Shown here in pieces: positions 1 through 7,102 of a stretch of 9,969 nt of DNA; position 1 is the first letter of the stretch, and each line of letters begins with the position of its first letter. Location of the stretch: NCBI GenBank assembly GCA_018644785.1, contig JABGPV010000188.1:1-9969 (forward strand), written 5' to 3'. The position numbers were made by a program, and so were the translations under genes. This DNA is from Deltaproteobacteria bacterium (lineage in GTDB: Bacteria; Desulfobacterota; DSM-4660; Desulfatiglandales; Desulfatiglandaceae). The notes below the pieces were generated by a model, which was not told the DNA's origin, searched no databases, and saw only the letters and a program-made list of their open reading frames with translations.

Positions 1-1373
1 ACCAGAAAATCAATGGGTTTAAGATTCCCTTCCTTGATTTGAGACACCACTTTGGGGTTTTCGTTCATCACGTCATCCAGAAAAGCTTCCAACTGGTCTT
101 CATCCTGAATGGGCTTCAGTCCCTTTTTTTGGATGATCGCTTCCGGTTCTTCCCCGGATTTAAACATGTCTTCCAGAATTTCTCTGCCGATTCCGGGCGT
201 CACCTTGCCCCGGCTTACGAGATTGACCAATTCCGCGCAGTCCCTCGGCTCGATGGGGCATTCTGCAATGACAGAGGATGCCTCCTTGAGAAGCCTGAAA
301 AGCTCCTTGATAATCCAGTGGCTCAGTTTTCTGGGATCGTCCGAATGGGAAACGCAGGCGGTGAAATAGTCCGAGACGGCCCTTTCCTTGGTCAGGATCA
401 GCGCATCGTCCCTGGGAATGGCATATTCATCCATAATTCGCTTGACCCTCTGGTGGGGGAGTTCGGGCAATGCACTTTTAATGTCGGTGATAAACTTCTC
501 TTCGAGGTTTACCTCCAGCAGGTCGGGATCCGGAAAATAACGGTAATCGGGGGCGTCTTCCTTGCTCCGCATGGGACGGGTGATGCGCTTTATTTCATCA
601 AAGAGAAGCGTTTTTTGTTCAATGGTGCCGCCGGATTCCAGGATTTCCGCCTGCCGCTTCATTTCGTATTCGAGCGCTTCCATCATGAATCGAAAAGAGG
701 ACATGTTTTTGACCTCGGTCCGGTTGTTGAACTCCATGGTCCCTTTGGGGCGAATGGATAGGTTCACATCACACCGAAGCTGCCCCTTTTCCATTTTGCA
801 GTCACTGATGCCGATGTAGCGGAGGATCTGCCGCAATTTTTCCAGGTAAGCCCGGGCTTCCTGAACAGAGCGTAAGGGGTTTCGTTCATGGTCTCCCACA
901 ATCTCAAGGAGCGGTACGCTGCTTCGATTGTAGTCCACCAGGCTGTAGTCAGCATCATCAAAAGAATCGGATGAGTGCACCAGTTTTCCGGCATCTTCCT
1001 CCAGGTGAATCCGTTTGATGCCGACGGTGTAGGGTTTTCCATCATCACCCATGATTTCAAGATATCCGTTTTCACAAAATGGGAGTTCATACTGTGAGAT
1101 TTGATATCCTTTGGGTAGATCAGGATAGAAGTAGTTTTTCCGAGCAAACCGCGATCGCCGGTTTATGGTGCAATCAAGGGCCACTCCTGCCCGAATGGCA
1201 TACTTTACAGCCTTTTTATTGAGAACGGGAAGCGCTCCCGGCTGCCCGGTGCAAACCGGACAGATTTCGGTATTGGGGGGGATATCATAAGCCACCCGGC
1301 AATTGCAGAACAGTTTCGTTTCGGTTTTCAGTTCGACGTGTGTTTCAAAGCAAATAACAGCATCATATTCCAT
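1..1373 (-). CDS. gatB: Aspartyl/glutamyl-tRNA amidotransferase subunit B (3' end cut by window edge)
   Basis: GatB is the kinase and tRNA-binding subunit of GatCAB. It phosphorylates the side chain of Asp-tRNA(Asn) or Glu-tRNA(Gln) with ATP so that ammonia supplied by GatA can amidate it. The frame reads open from ATG 1373 to the left edge (about 457 codons). Visible family marks are Glu10 and His12 of the active site, the zinc-type pairs Cys23/Cys25 and Cys38/Cys41, the HLEEDAGK and CDVNLSIRPKG motifs, and RSKEDAPDYRYFPDPDL. The helical and YqeY-like tail domains follow. The family is usually about 475-480 residues, so only some 20 C-terminal residues are missing. AGGAAA (1381-1386) lies 7 bases before the ATG, and the gap after gatA is 26 bases. 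Cys8 replaces the glycine common in this N-terminal strand, a mild deviation. Identification is secure. Confidence 0.96.
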   Translation of the reverse strand, partial: MEYDAVICFETHVELKTETKLFCNCRVAYDIPPNTEICPVCTGQPGALPVLNKKAVKYAIRAGVALDCTINRRSRFARKNYFYPDLPKGYQISQYELPFCENGYLEIMGDDGKPYTVGIKRIHLEEDAGKLVHSSDSFDDADYSLVDYNRSSVPLLEIVGDHERNPLRSVQEARAYLEKLRQILRYIGISDCKMEKGQLRCDVNLSIRPKGTMEFNNRTEVKNMSSFRFMMEALEYEMKRQAEILESGGTIEQKTLLFDEIKRITRPMRSKEDAPDYRYFPDPDLLEVNLEEKFITDIKSALPELPHQRVKRIMDEYAIPRDDALILTKERAVSDYFTACVSHSDDPRKLSHWIIKELFRLLKEASSVIAECPIEPRDCAELVNLVSRGKVTPGIGREILEDMFKSGEEPEAIIQKKGLKPIQDEDQLEAFLDDVMNENPKVVSQIKEGNLKPIDFL

Positions 1374-1399
1374 GGTTGGGTTTCCTGATTTTTTAATAG

Positions 1400-2860
1400 C
1401 TAACGGCCAGCCGCGGCCAGCTGCTCGTAGGCCGCCCCCACCCGAAGGACCATCTCTTCATCAAAGGGTTTCCCCACGATTTGAAGGCCCACCGGCAGGT
1501 CGTCTATTTTACCGCAGGGAAGGCTCATGCCGGGCAGTCCCGCCAGATTAAGCGAAACGGTGTAGATGTCCACCAGGTACATCTGCAGGGGATCGGTCAT
1601 TTTTTCACCCAGGGCAAAGGGCAAGCACGGCGTGACCGGGGTCATGATGCAGTCCACTTTCTTGAATGCCGCGTCAAAATCCCCTTTGATTAATTTCCGG
1701 GCCTTCTGAGCTTTCAGGTAATAGGCATCGTAGTAGCCTGCCGAGAGAACATAAGTCCCCAGCATGATGCGTCGTTTGACCTCCATGCCGAAAGCTTCCG
1801 TTCGGGTTTTGTGGTACATTTCCATGCAGTCGGTTATATCCCCCGCATTTCTGAAACCATATTTTACGCCATCAAAACGCGCCAGGTTGCTGCTCGCTTC
1901 AGCGGTGGCGATAAGATAGTAGGCGCCGATGGCATAGGGGCTGTGGCTCAGATTGATGGGAACGACGCTGGCCCCGTTTTTTTCGAGAAGCGCAACGGCT
2001 TCAAGTACCTTCTCTTTTATTCTTGAGTCCAGCCCTTCTGCAAAAAATTCTTCGGGAATTCCGATTCGAACGCCTTTGATATCCTGAGCGAGGCTTTTCA
2101 GATAATCGGGTTTTTCCACATTGGCGGAGGTGGTATCCAGTGGATCATGGCCGGAGATAACATTCAGCATCATGGCGCAGTCCGCCACTGTTTTTCCAAT
2201 GGCCCCGATTTGGTCCAGTGACGAGGCATAGGCGATCAAACCGTACCGGGAAACCCTGCCATAGGTGGGCTTAATACCGGTGACGCCACAAAAGGCAGAC
2301 GGTTGACGAATGGATCCCCCTGTGTCTGTTCCCAGGGAGAGGATGCTTTCACCGGAGGAAACCGCTGCCGCGGAACCGCCGCTGGAGCCCCCGGCTACCC
2401 GTTCAAGGTCATGGGGGTTTCGGGTGGGGCCCACAATACTGTTTTCCGTGGAAGATCCCATGCCGAATTCATCCATGTTGGTTTTTCCCACCAGGACGGC
2501 GCCGGCATCCAGTATATTTCGACAGGCAGTGGCATTATAGGTGGGAACAAAATCCTCAAGAATTCTGGATCCGCAGGTGGTTTTGATGCCTTTTGTGCAC
2601 AGGAGGTCTTTGACCGCAACGGGAAGGCCGGTCAAAAGGGGAATGTCACCACCCTGCCTGAATTTTGCATCGGCAAGATCGGCTTGTTTGAAAGCGGTTT
2701 CCCGGGTTGTGGTGACAAAGGCGTTAATGGATTGTTCCCGCTCATCGATTCTTTTGAAAACCGATTGGGTGATTTCCCGCGCGCTGATTTCCCCCCGTCT
2801 CAGCATTCCGGCTAATTCCATTGCGCTTCGGTCGCACAGTTCTATGATTTGAGGTTCCAA
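1400..2860 (-). CDS. gatA: Aspartyl/glutamyl-tRNA amidotransferase subunit A
   Basis: GatA is the glutaminase of GatCAB: it hydrolyses glutamine and passes ammonia through the complex to GatB. The 486-residue length matches the family (about 485). The amidase-signature Ser-cisSer-Lys triad is visible as Lys84 (AVKDLLCTKG), Ser159 (GGSSGGSAAA) and Ser183 (GTDTGGSIRQPS); the spacing equals that of Staphylococcus aureus GatA (79/154/178) with a constant offset of five. The C-terminus (AGLPGMSLPCG, GLPVGLQIVGKPF) is also canonical. The start is TTG at 2860, four bases after the gatC stop. GGAAGG at 2869-2874 is 8 bases upstream, and this start restores the usual N-terminal helix; the first ATG (Met14) would remove part of it. 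The close junction suggests translational coupling to the fused aspS-gatC gene. Confidence 0.97.
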   Translation of the reverse strand: MEPQIIELCDRSAMELAGMLRRGEISAREITQSVFKRIDEREQSINAFVTTTRETAFKQADLADAKFRQGGDIPLLTGLPVAVKDLLCTKGIKTTCGSRILEDFVPTYNATACRNILDAGAVLVGKTNMDEFGMGSSTENSIVGPTRNPHDLERVAGGSSGGSAAAVSSGESILSLGTDTGGSIRQPSAFCGVTGIKPTYGRVSRYGLIAYASSLDQIGAIGKTVADCAMMLNVISGHDPLDTTSANVEKPDYLKSLAQDIKGVRIGIPEEFFAEGLDSRIKEKVLEAVALLEKNGASVVPINLSHSPYAIGAYYLIATAEASSNLARFDGVKYGFRNAGDITDCMEMYHKTRTEAFGMEVKRRIMLGTYVLSAGYYDAYYLKAQKARKLIKGDFDAAFKKVDCIMTPVTPCLPFALGEKMTDPLQMYLVDIYTVSLNLAGLPGMSLPCGKIDDLPVGLQIVGKPFDEEMVLRVGAAYEQLAAAGR

Positions 2861-2864
2861 TATC

Positions 2865-3152
2865 CTAACCTTCCAGTATTTTTGGTACTTTGTAGTAGTT
2901 TTCTTCTCTCATGGGGGCGTTTTCAAGCAAGGGCTCCGTTTCCTTGCGGTCCAGAGGCCGATCATCCCGCCAGACATTGTCTATTTCAAGAACATGGCTC
3001 ATGGGAGAGACGTGGTCTGTATCCAGATCTTTCAGGGTTTCCACGTAGTTCAGAATGGAATTGAGGTCTTTCTGAAAAAATGTGGTTTCCTGATCTGAAA
3101 GTTCCAATCGTGCCAGTTTGGCCACGTGATTGACCTCTTCTCTGGATATCAT
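2865..3152 (-). other. gatC: GatC domain (C-terminal part of the aspS-gatC fusion)
   Basis: These 95 residues form a normal-length GatC, the small subunit that wraps the GatA-GatB interface and stabilises the amidotransferase. The pattern VNHVAKLARLELSD near the start and a C-terminal LRED-like stretch ending in YYKVPKILEG are typical. An internal ATG at 3152 coincides with the usual GatC start, so a free GatC could in principle also be made. However, the 25 bases before it (reading ...aaactcaaaatctgaa) contain no GGAG-like site, which favours the fused product as the main form. Confidence 0.9.
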
Positions 3153-5039
3153 TTCAGATTTTGAGTTTTTTGCCGTGGCCGTACGGTCACGGGCGGATGT
3201 CTGCACATCTTTCACAGATTCCACGGGAGCGTTTCCCGAAGGAATGTTCAGCCCCAATTCCTCAAGTTGAGCACCATCAGCCATGGACGGGGCCTCAGTC
3301 AGGGGACAGAAGGCCCTCCGGTTTTTGGGGAATGCAATGACATCCCGTATGGAAGGTGTTCTCAGTATCATGGCAATGACACGGTCCAGACCCAGGGCCA
3401 GACCCGCGTGAGGGGGGGTGCCGTATTCCAGCGCTTTCAGGAAGAAACCGAATTTGGCTGTTGCCTCTTCCCGGCTCAGGCCCAGGGCCTGAAAGATCAT
3501 TTTTTGAACATCCATCCTGTGAATACGGATGCTGCCGCCTCCCAGTTCCTCGCCGTTCATGACCAGGTCATAGGCCCTTGAGTTGAGGGCTTGGAGCGCA
3601 TCCAGATCGTCGGGATCAAAATCCACCCGGTCGGGCATGGTAAAGGGGTGATGCTGGGAGCTGATCTGACCATCCTTCAATTCAAAGAGCGGGAAATCAG
3701 TGACCCACAAGGGTCGCCAGTGATTTTTGGGGATCAGCTTCAGTCTCTCGGCCACATGGATGCGAAGTCTGCCCAGCACTTTATTCACCAGGTCAGTGGA
3801 CTCATCCGCGATCATCATGAGAACGTCTCCATCTTTCGCCTCGAAACGTTTCAACAACCCCTCCTGTTCCTTGGGGCTGAAAAACTGGACAATATTGGAC
3901 TGAAGTTTTCCGTCGACTACCCGCATCCAGGTCAACCCTCTGGCGCCGAATTGCGGCACAATCGTTTTCGCGTAATCGTTTTGCAGAATGTTCTTGCTGA
4001 GGGCGCCGCCCTGGTCTTTGACGGAGAACCCCCTGATTTGACCGCCTTTGTCGATGATTTGCCGGAATATGGAATATTTTGTATCCTGAAAAATATCAGT
4101 GGTATCCTCAAAGGTCATGCCAAAACGCAGGTCGGGCCGGTCTGTTCCATAACGGTCCATTGCCGTTTTGTAGGTCATTCTGGGAAAGGGTCTCGGAAGT
4201 GCTACGCCTCCGATGGCAAACATTTTAGCCGTTAATTCTTCAATGGTTTCATAGATGAATTCCTCATCAATGAACGAAGCCTCCAGGTCCAGCTGGGTAA
4301 ACTCCGGCTGCCGGTTGGGTCTTAAGTCTTCATCTCGAAAGCATCTTGCGATCTGAAAATACCGGTCCATGCCGCCGATCATGAGGATCTGCTTGAATAG
4401 CTGCGGCGATTGGGGGAGGGCATAGAATTTCCCGTGATGAACCCGGCTGGGAACCAGGTAGTCCCTGGCGCCCTCAGGTGTGCTTCGGGTCAGAAAGGGC
4501 GTTTCAACTTCAATGAAGTTTAAGGTATCCAGGAAATCTCGAATGCATTTGATGATCTGATATCGTTTGAGAAAGACGTCCTGCACAGAAGGTCGTCGAA
4601 GGTCCAGGTATCGGTATCTAAGCCTTATTTCTTCATCCACATTTTCAGGGCCGGCCTGGATCTCCTCACCAAATACCATGGCTTTTTCACTAATCTGAAA
4701 AGGCAGGGTCTTCGATTTTGATAATAGCTTCAAGCCGGTTGCCAGGACTTCAATTCTTCCCGTCTTGAGGGTCGGGTTTTGAGCGGCTTTATCCCTTAAA
4801 GTCACCCGGCCTCGAACTTCAACGACATACTCTTCCCGTATCAAAGAGGCTGTTTCATAGCTGGCCTTGTCTTTTTTCGGATCAAAAACCACCTGAACGA
4901 TACCGCGTACGTCCCTCAGGTGAAAAAAAAGAATGTTTCCATGGTCGCGTATGGCATCAACCCAGCCCATGAGCAGCACTGACTTTCCTGCATCGGAATC
5001 GGTCAATGCGCCGCAATATGTCCTTTCTTTCCAAGTCAT
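2865..5039 (-). CDS. aspS-gatC: Aspartyl-tRNA synthetase fused to GatCAB subunit C
   Basis: One uninterrupted frame of 724 residues. Residues 1-600 are a complete bacterial class IIb AspRS: OB-fold anticodon domain (about 1-110), motif 1 near FIEVETPFLT with TPEGARDYLVPSR, motif 2 FRDEDLRPNRQPEFTQLDLE, a GAD insertion, and motif 3 GLALGLDRV followed by IRDVIAFPK and LTEAPSMAD. About 30 polar residues (600-629, rich in Ser, Ala, Lys and Asp) lead into a full GatC (630-724). His33 and Ala85 lie at positions where Pseudomonas aeruginosa non-discriminating AspRS has His31 and Gly82 and the E. coli enzyme has Leu and Lys; this points to charging of both tRNA(Asp) and tRNA(Asn). The start is ATG 5039 with AGGGGA 5 bases upstream; an in-frame GTG at 5066 would add nine residues but lacks such a site. 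It heads the gatA-gatB operon. The fusion is seen directly; the relaxed specificity is inferred. Confidence 0.95.
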   Translation of the reverse strand: MTWKERTYCGALTDSDAGKSVLLMGWVDAIRDHGNILFFHLRDVRGIVQVVFDPKKDKASYETASLIREEYVVEVRGRVTLRDKAAQNPTLKTGRIEVLATGLKLLSKSKTLPFQISEKAMVFGEEIQAGPENVDEEIRLRYRYLDLRRPSVQDVFLKRYQIIKCIRDFLDTLNFIEVETPFLTRSTPEGARDYLVPSRVHHGKFYALPQSPQLFKQILMIGGMDRYFQIARCFRDEDLRPNRQPEFTQLDLEASFIDEEFIYETIEELTAKMFAIGGVALPRPFPRMTYKTAMDRYGTDRPDLRFGMTFEDTTDIFQDTKYSIFRQIIDKGGQIRGFSVKDQGGALSKNILQNDYAKTIVPQFGARGLTWMRVVDGKLQSNIVQFFSPKEQEGLLKRFEAKDGDVLMMIADESTDLVNKVLGRLRIHVAERLKLIPKNHWRPLWVTDFPLFELKDGQISSQHHPFTMPDRVDFDPDDLDALQALNSRAYDLVMNGEELGGGSIRIHRMDVQKMIFQALGLSREEATAKFGFFLKALEYGTPPHAGLALGLDRVIAMILRTPSIRDVIAFPKNRRAFCPLTEAPSMADGAQLEELGLNIPSGNAPVESVKDVQTSARDRTATAKNSKSEMISREEVNHVAKLARLELSDQETTFFQKDLNSILNYVETLKDLDTDHVSPMSHVLEIDNVWRDDRPLDRKETEPLLENAPMREENYYKVPKILEG
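2869..2874 (-). promoter_or_regulatory. Ribosome binding site of gatA, inside the end of gatC
   Basis: On the minus strand GGAAGG overlaps the last codons of the upstream gene and sits 8 bases before a TTG codon. It supports the TTG start of gatA and suggests that ribosomes finishing aspS-gatC help initiate gatA. Confidence 0.6.
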
Positions 5040-5044
5040 CAAAA

Positions 5045-5050
5045 TCCCCT
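5045..5050 (-). promoter_or_regulatory. Ribosome binding site of aspS-gatC
   Basis: AGGGGA on the minus strand, 5 bases before ATG 5039. It decides the start in favour of this ATG over the in-frame GTG at 5066, and the resulting N-terminus (MTWKERTYCG) aligns with other AspRS proteins. Confidence 0.7.
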
Positions 5051-5093
5051 GGCTGTTTCCACCCACTTATTCATGCAGGCTTGTTGTGCTGGA

Positions 5094-5121
5094 ATCATAA
5101 TTTGTAAGGAAGATCCTTGAA
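5094..5121 (-). promoter_or_regulatory. Candidate promoter of the aspS-gatC-gatA-gatB operon
   Basis: On the minus strand TATGAT (5094-5099) resembles a sigma-70 -10 box, with a poor -35 (TTCAAG, 5116-5121) 16 bases upstream. It lies 55 bases before the aspS start in the AT-rich divergent gap. The -35 match is only about half of consensus, so this is a weak call. No T-box leader, attenuator or other RNA structure was recognised in the gap. Confidence 0.25.
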
Positions 5122-5270
5122 TTAAACGAATAAAATCCATCTTTATAGTTTAGATGTTTTTTTTAGTCAACCGTGGGTCAATTCTTTTTTTGAATGATTG
5201 CACCATGGGAATCAGAATGATACGTTGCAATTTGAGAATTTGTAACTGTAAACGGTTAAATTGTTTCCCC

Positions 5271-6194
5271 ATGCATATCATCAATACCATCATTCCCATT
5301 TTTGTACTCATTGTCCTGGGCTGGTTTGCCGGAACACGTGGTTTTTTGCCTGCCTCATTTATGGGGCCGGCAAACCGGCTGGTCTTCTATCTGGCAATTC
5401 CGGCCATGATATTTCGGGCCCTGTCCAAAACTGACTTTCATGCAGAATTTGATCTTCCGGTTGTGGTGGGGACCCTGTTGGCGCTGGTTATTGTCTTTGC
5501 TGTGGCGTGGGGCGTCTGTTCCATACTTCATTTGAAGCGCGGACAGCGGGGAACGTTTATCCATACCACATTTCACGGCAATCTGGGCTATATCGGTTTT
5601 GCGGTAGCCTACTATTTTCTGGGGGCTCAGGGGCTTGCCCGGGCCAGTATTATTGCCTCTTTTGTGATACTGGTCCAGAATTTTCTGGCGGTCCTGGTGC
5701 TTCAGGTCTACTCAAGCGACGTTCGAAGTCATTTTCAGGGCCTGCGGACCATGGGCCGGACCATTCTCGGGAATCCGGTGATCCTTTCTGCTGTTGCGGG
5801 AATGTTATTTTCCATTTTTGTTATCCCCGTTCCCCTGGTTATCGGTAGGAGTCTGGATATATTGAGCAGCCTTGCCCTTCCCCTGGCGCTGCTGATTATC
5901 GGCGGGTCCATTTCCTTTTCATTCATGCGATCCAAAATGGGGTTTATTCTTCTGGCATGCATGTTGAAATTGATTGCTCTTCCCGCTACCGGTCTGATAA
6001 TATTCAAACTCCTAAATCTTGCTTCAGGGGTCTATTTGCCGGGGATCATTCTGTTGGCATCCCCCACCGCAACGGTAACCTATGTGATGGCCAAGGAAAT
6101 GAGGGGGGATCCTGATTTTGCCAATGCGGCCATTTCCCTCAGTACCATTCTTTCAGCAGGAACGTTCATGTTCTGGTTGGCTTCTGTTCCCTGA
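5271..6194 (+). CDS. AEC (auxin efflux carrier)-family permease, substrate unknown
   Basis: A 307-residue inner-membrane protein with about ten hydrophobic segments, of the bile/arsenite/riboflavin transporter-like AEC group whose bacterial members export or import small organic anions such as malate or malonate. Family features are the N-terminal segment IPIFVLIVLGWFAG, the LGNPVILSAVAG motif, SLALPLALLIIGGSI, and the C-terminal SPTATVTYVMAKEMRGDPDFANAAISLSTILS, close to the pattern conserved across AEC permeases. The frame is open back to 5154, but the extra 39 residues are polar, Cys-rich and unlike the family, whereas ATG 5271 places the first membrane helix at residue 4 as usual. No clear Shine-Dalgarno site precedes ATG 5271, so the start is chosen on protein grounds. 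It is divergent from the aspS operon; no neighbour suggests the substrate. Confidence 0.9.
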   Translation: MHIINTIIPIFVLIVLGWFAGTRGFLPASFMGPANRLVFYLAIPAMIFRALSKTDFHAEFDLPVVVGTLLALVIVFAVAWGVCSILHLKRGQRGTFIHTTFHGNLGYIGFAVAYYFLGAQGLARASIIASFVILVQNFLAVLVLQVYSSDVRSHFQGLRTMGRTILGNPVILSAVAGMLFSIFVIPVPLVIGRSLDILSSLALPLALLIIGGSISFSFMRSKMGFILLACMLKLIALPATGLIIFKLLNLASGVYLPGIILLASPTATVTYVMAKEMRGDPDFANAAISLSTILSAGTFMFWLASVP

Positions 6195-6227
6195 TGTTGT
6201 TTTTGAAGTGCCTTTTTAAATATGCCT

Positions 6228-6248
6228 GTCAATTCTAGAGGAATTGAC
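6228..6248. promoter_or_regulatory. Perfect inverted repeat, possible operator
   Basis: GTCAATTC and GAATTGAC flank a 5-base centre (TAGAG). The structure is not followed by a T-run on either strand, so it is not a classic terminator. Its right arm overlaps TTGACG (6244-6249), a possible -35 box for the TPR gene, with a poor -10-like TAGGAC at 6268-6273. An operator for a dimeric regulator is one reading; the function is not shown. Confidence 0.4.
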
Positions 6249-6303
6249 GCAGTTCTGAACTTCATGGTAGGACTAAAAGAGTGACCCCCTAAAACCTTTT
6301 GAT

Positions 6304-6309
6304 AAGGAG
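6304..6309 (+). promoter_or_regulatory. Ribosome binding site of the TPR lipoprotein gene
   Basis: AAGGAG ends 6 bases before ATG 6316, an ideal spacing, and it fixes the start so that a signal peptide of normal length precedes the lipobox. Confidence 0.75.
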
Positions 6310-6315
6310 AAATCA

Positions 6316-7062
6316 ATGGCAAATGGAAGATCTTTTTGGATTCTGGTTTTGTTAACGCTGGGCCTGTCCGGATGTACCGGGGGTGGTTACAATCGATACG
6401 CGGACGATTTCTACAATCAAGGTATTGCCTGGTACCAGAAAGGGGAATATGATCGGGCCATAAATGATTTCACAAAAGTTATGGAAATGGCGCCCGAGGG
6501 CATGGACAATTATGTGGTGTATTATAATCGAGGTTTGGCCTACTACAAGCTTCGGGATTACGATCGGGCCATCCTGGATTTTGATACGGCACTACAGCTC
6601 GTGGCGGGCCGGACACCCATGGGCAAATATATACCCCAGATTTACGATTCCAGCATGGAAGTCCCGGCACCCACACCGAAATTGGAATACGGGGTGTTCA
6701 ATCTTTACAAAGCGCGAGGAGATGCGTGGTTTTACAAAAAGGGCTATGCCGAGGCCATCAGTGACTATGATAGTGCCCTTAAATATGGAGAACAGCGTAA
6801 AGAGCTGCCGACGATTTATAACAGCCTGGCCTGGTCCAAATTCCAAATCGGGGCATATAGGGAAGCGATCAATAACTTTTCCATTGCCCTCGATATCAGG
6901 CCTCGTTCGGCGAAAGATTACTACGGGAGAGCGAGCGCCTGGGCTGAAATCGGGGACATGAACATGGCGCTGCGTGATGCGCTCGTGGCCCATGATTTCA
7001 ATCCGAATAGCCAGAAATATGATGATCTTGTCTTTGAATTGAAACAGCAGATGAAAAGATAA
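6316..7062 (+). CDS. TPR-repeat lipoprotein, function unknown
   Basis: A 248-residue secreted lipoprotein. Residues 1-19 are a signal peptide (basic Arg5, hydrophobic 6-17) ending in the lipobox LSGC with Cys20 as the lipidated residue; Thr21 at +2 gives no inner-membrane retention signal, so an outer-membrane anchor facing the periplasm is likely. About five tetratricopeptide repeats follow, at roughly 32-65, 69-93, 129-156, 164-193 and 198-228, with the expected G-W/Y-Y and A-I-D-F/Y signatures (for example GIAWYQKGEYDRAINDF). A non-repeat insert of about 35 residues, rich in Pro (94-128), splits repeats 2 and 3. TPR proteins of this kind scaffold protein contacts; NlpI-like lipoproteins are comparable, but no direct assignment is justified. 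It probably shares a transcript with the usp gene 40 bases downstream. Confidence 0.9.
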   Translation: MANGRSFWILVLLTLGLSGCTGGGYNRYADDFYNQGIAWYQKGEYDRAINDFTKVMEMAPEGMDNYVVYYNRGLAYYKLRDYDRAILDFDTALQLVAGRTPMGKYIPQIYDSSMEVPAPTPKLEYGVFNLYKARGDAWFYKKGYAEAISDYDSALKYGEQRKELPTIYNSLAWSKFQIGAYREAINNFSIALDIRPRSAKDYYGRASAWAEIGDMNMALRDALVAHDFNPNSQKYDDLVFELKQQMKR

Positions 7063-7087
7063 GGGAGACCGCTGCCTTTAACCATGG

Positions 7088-7096
7088 AAAGGAGGG
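7088..7096 (+). promoter_or_regulatory. Strong ribosome binding site of the usp gene
   Basis: AAAGGAGGG is close to the full anti-16S complement and ends 6 bases before ATG 7103. It predicts efficient translation, as expected for a stress protein that may accumulate to high level. Confidence 0.75.
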
Positions 7097-7102
7097 CTTA
7101 TC

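Noticed and set aside
39..761. A 240-codon plus-strand frame over the left edge
   Set aside because: The minus strand here encodes GatB with all its motifs; the plus frame has no signal of its own.
764..1147. A 127-codon minus-strand frame
   Set aside because: It is another frame of gatB, which reads through intact from 1373 to the edge; there is no gatB frameshift.
3591..4235. A 214-codon plus-strand frame inside aspS
   Set aside because: Antisense to AspRS motif regions, no ribosome site and no recognisable domain.
5154..5270. A 39-residue N-terminal extension of the AEC permease
   Set aside because: The extra residues are polar and Cys-rich, precede the usual first membrane helix, and no good ribosome site supports ATG 5154 or ATG 5205.
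5040..5270. Search for a T-box or attenuator leader before the aspS operon
   Set aside because: No T-box core sequence, leader peptide or terminator/antiterminator pair was visible in the divergent gap.
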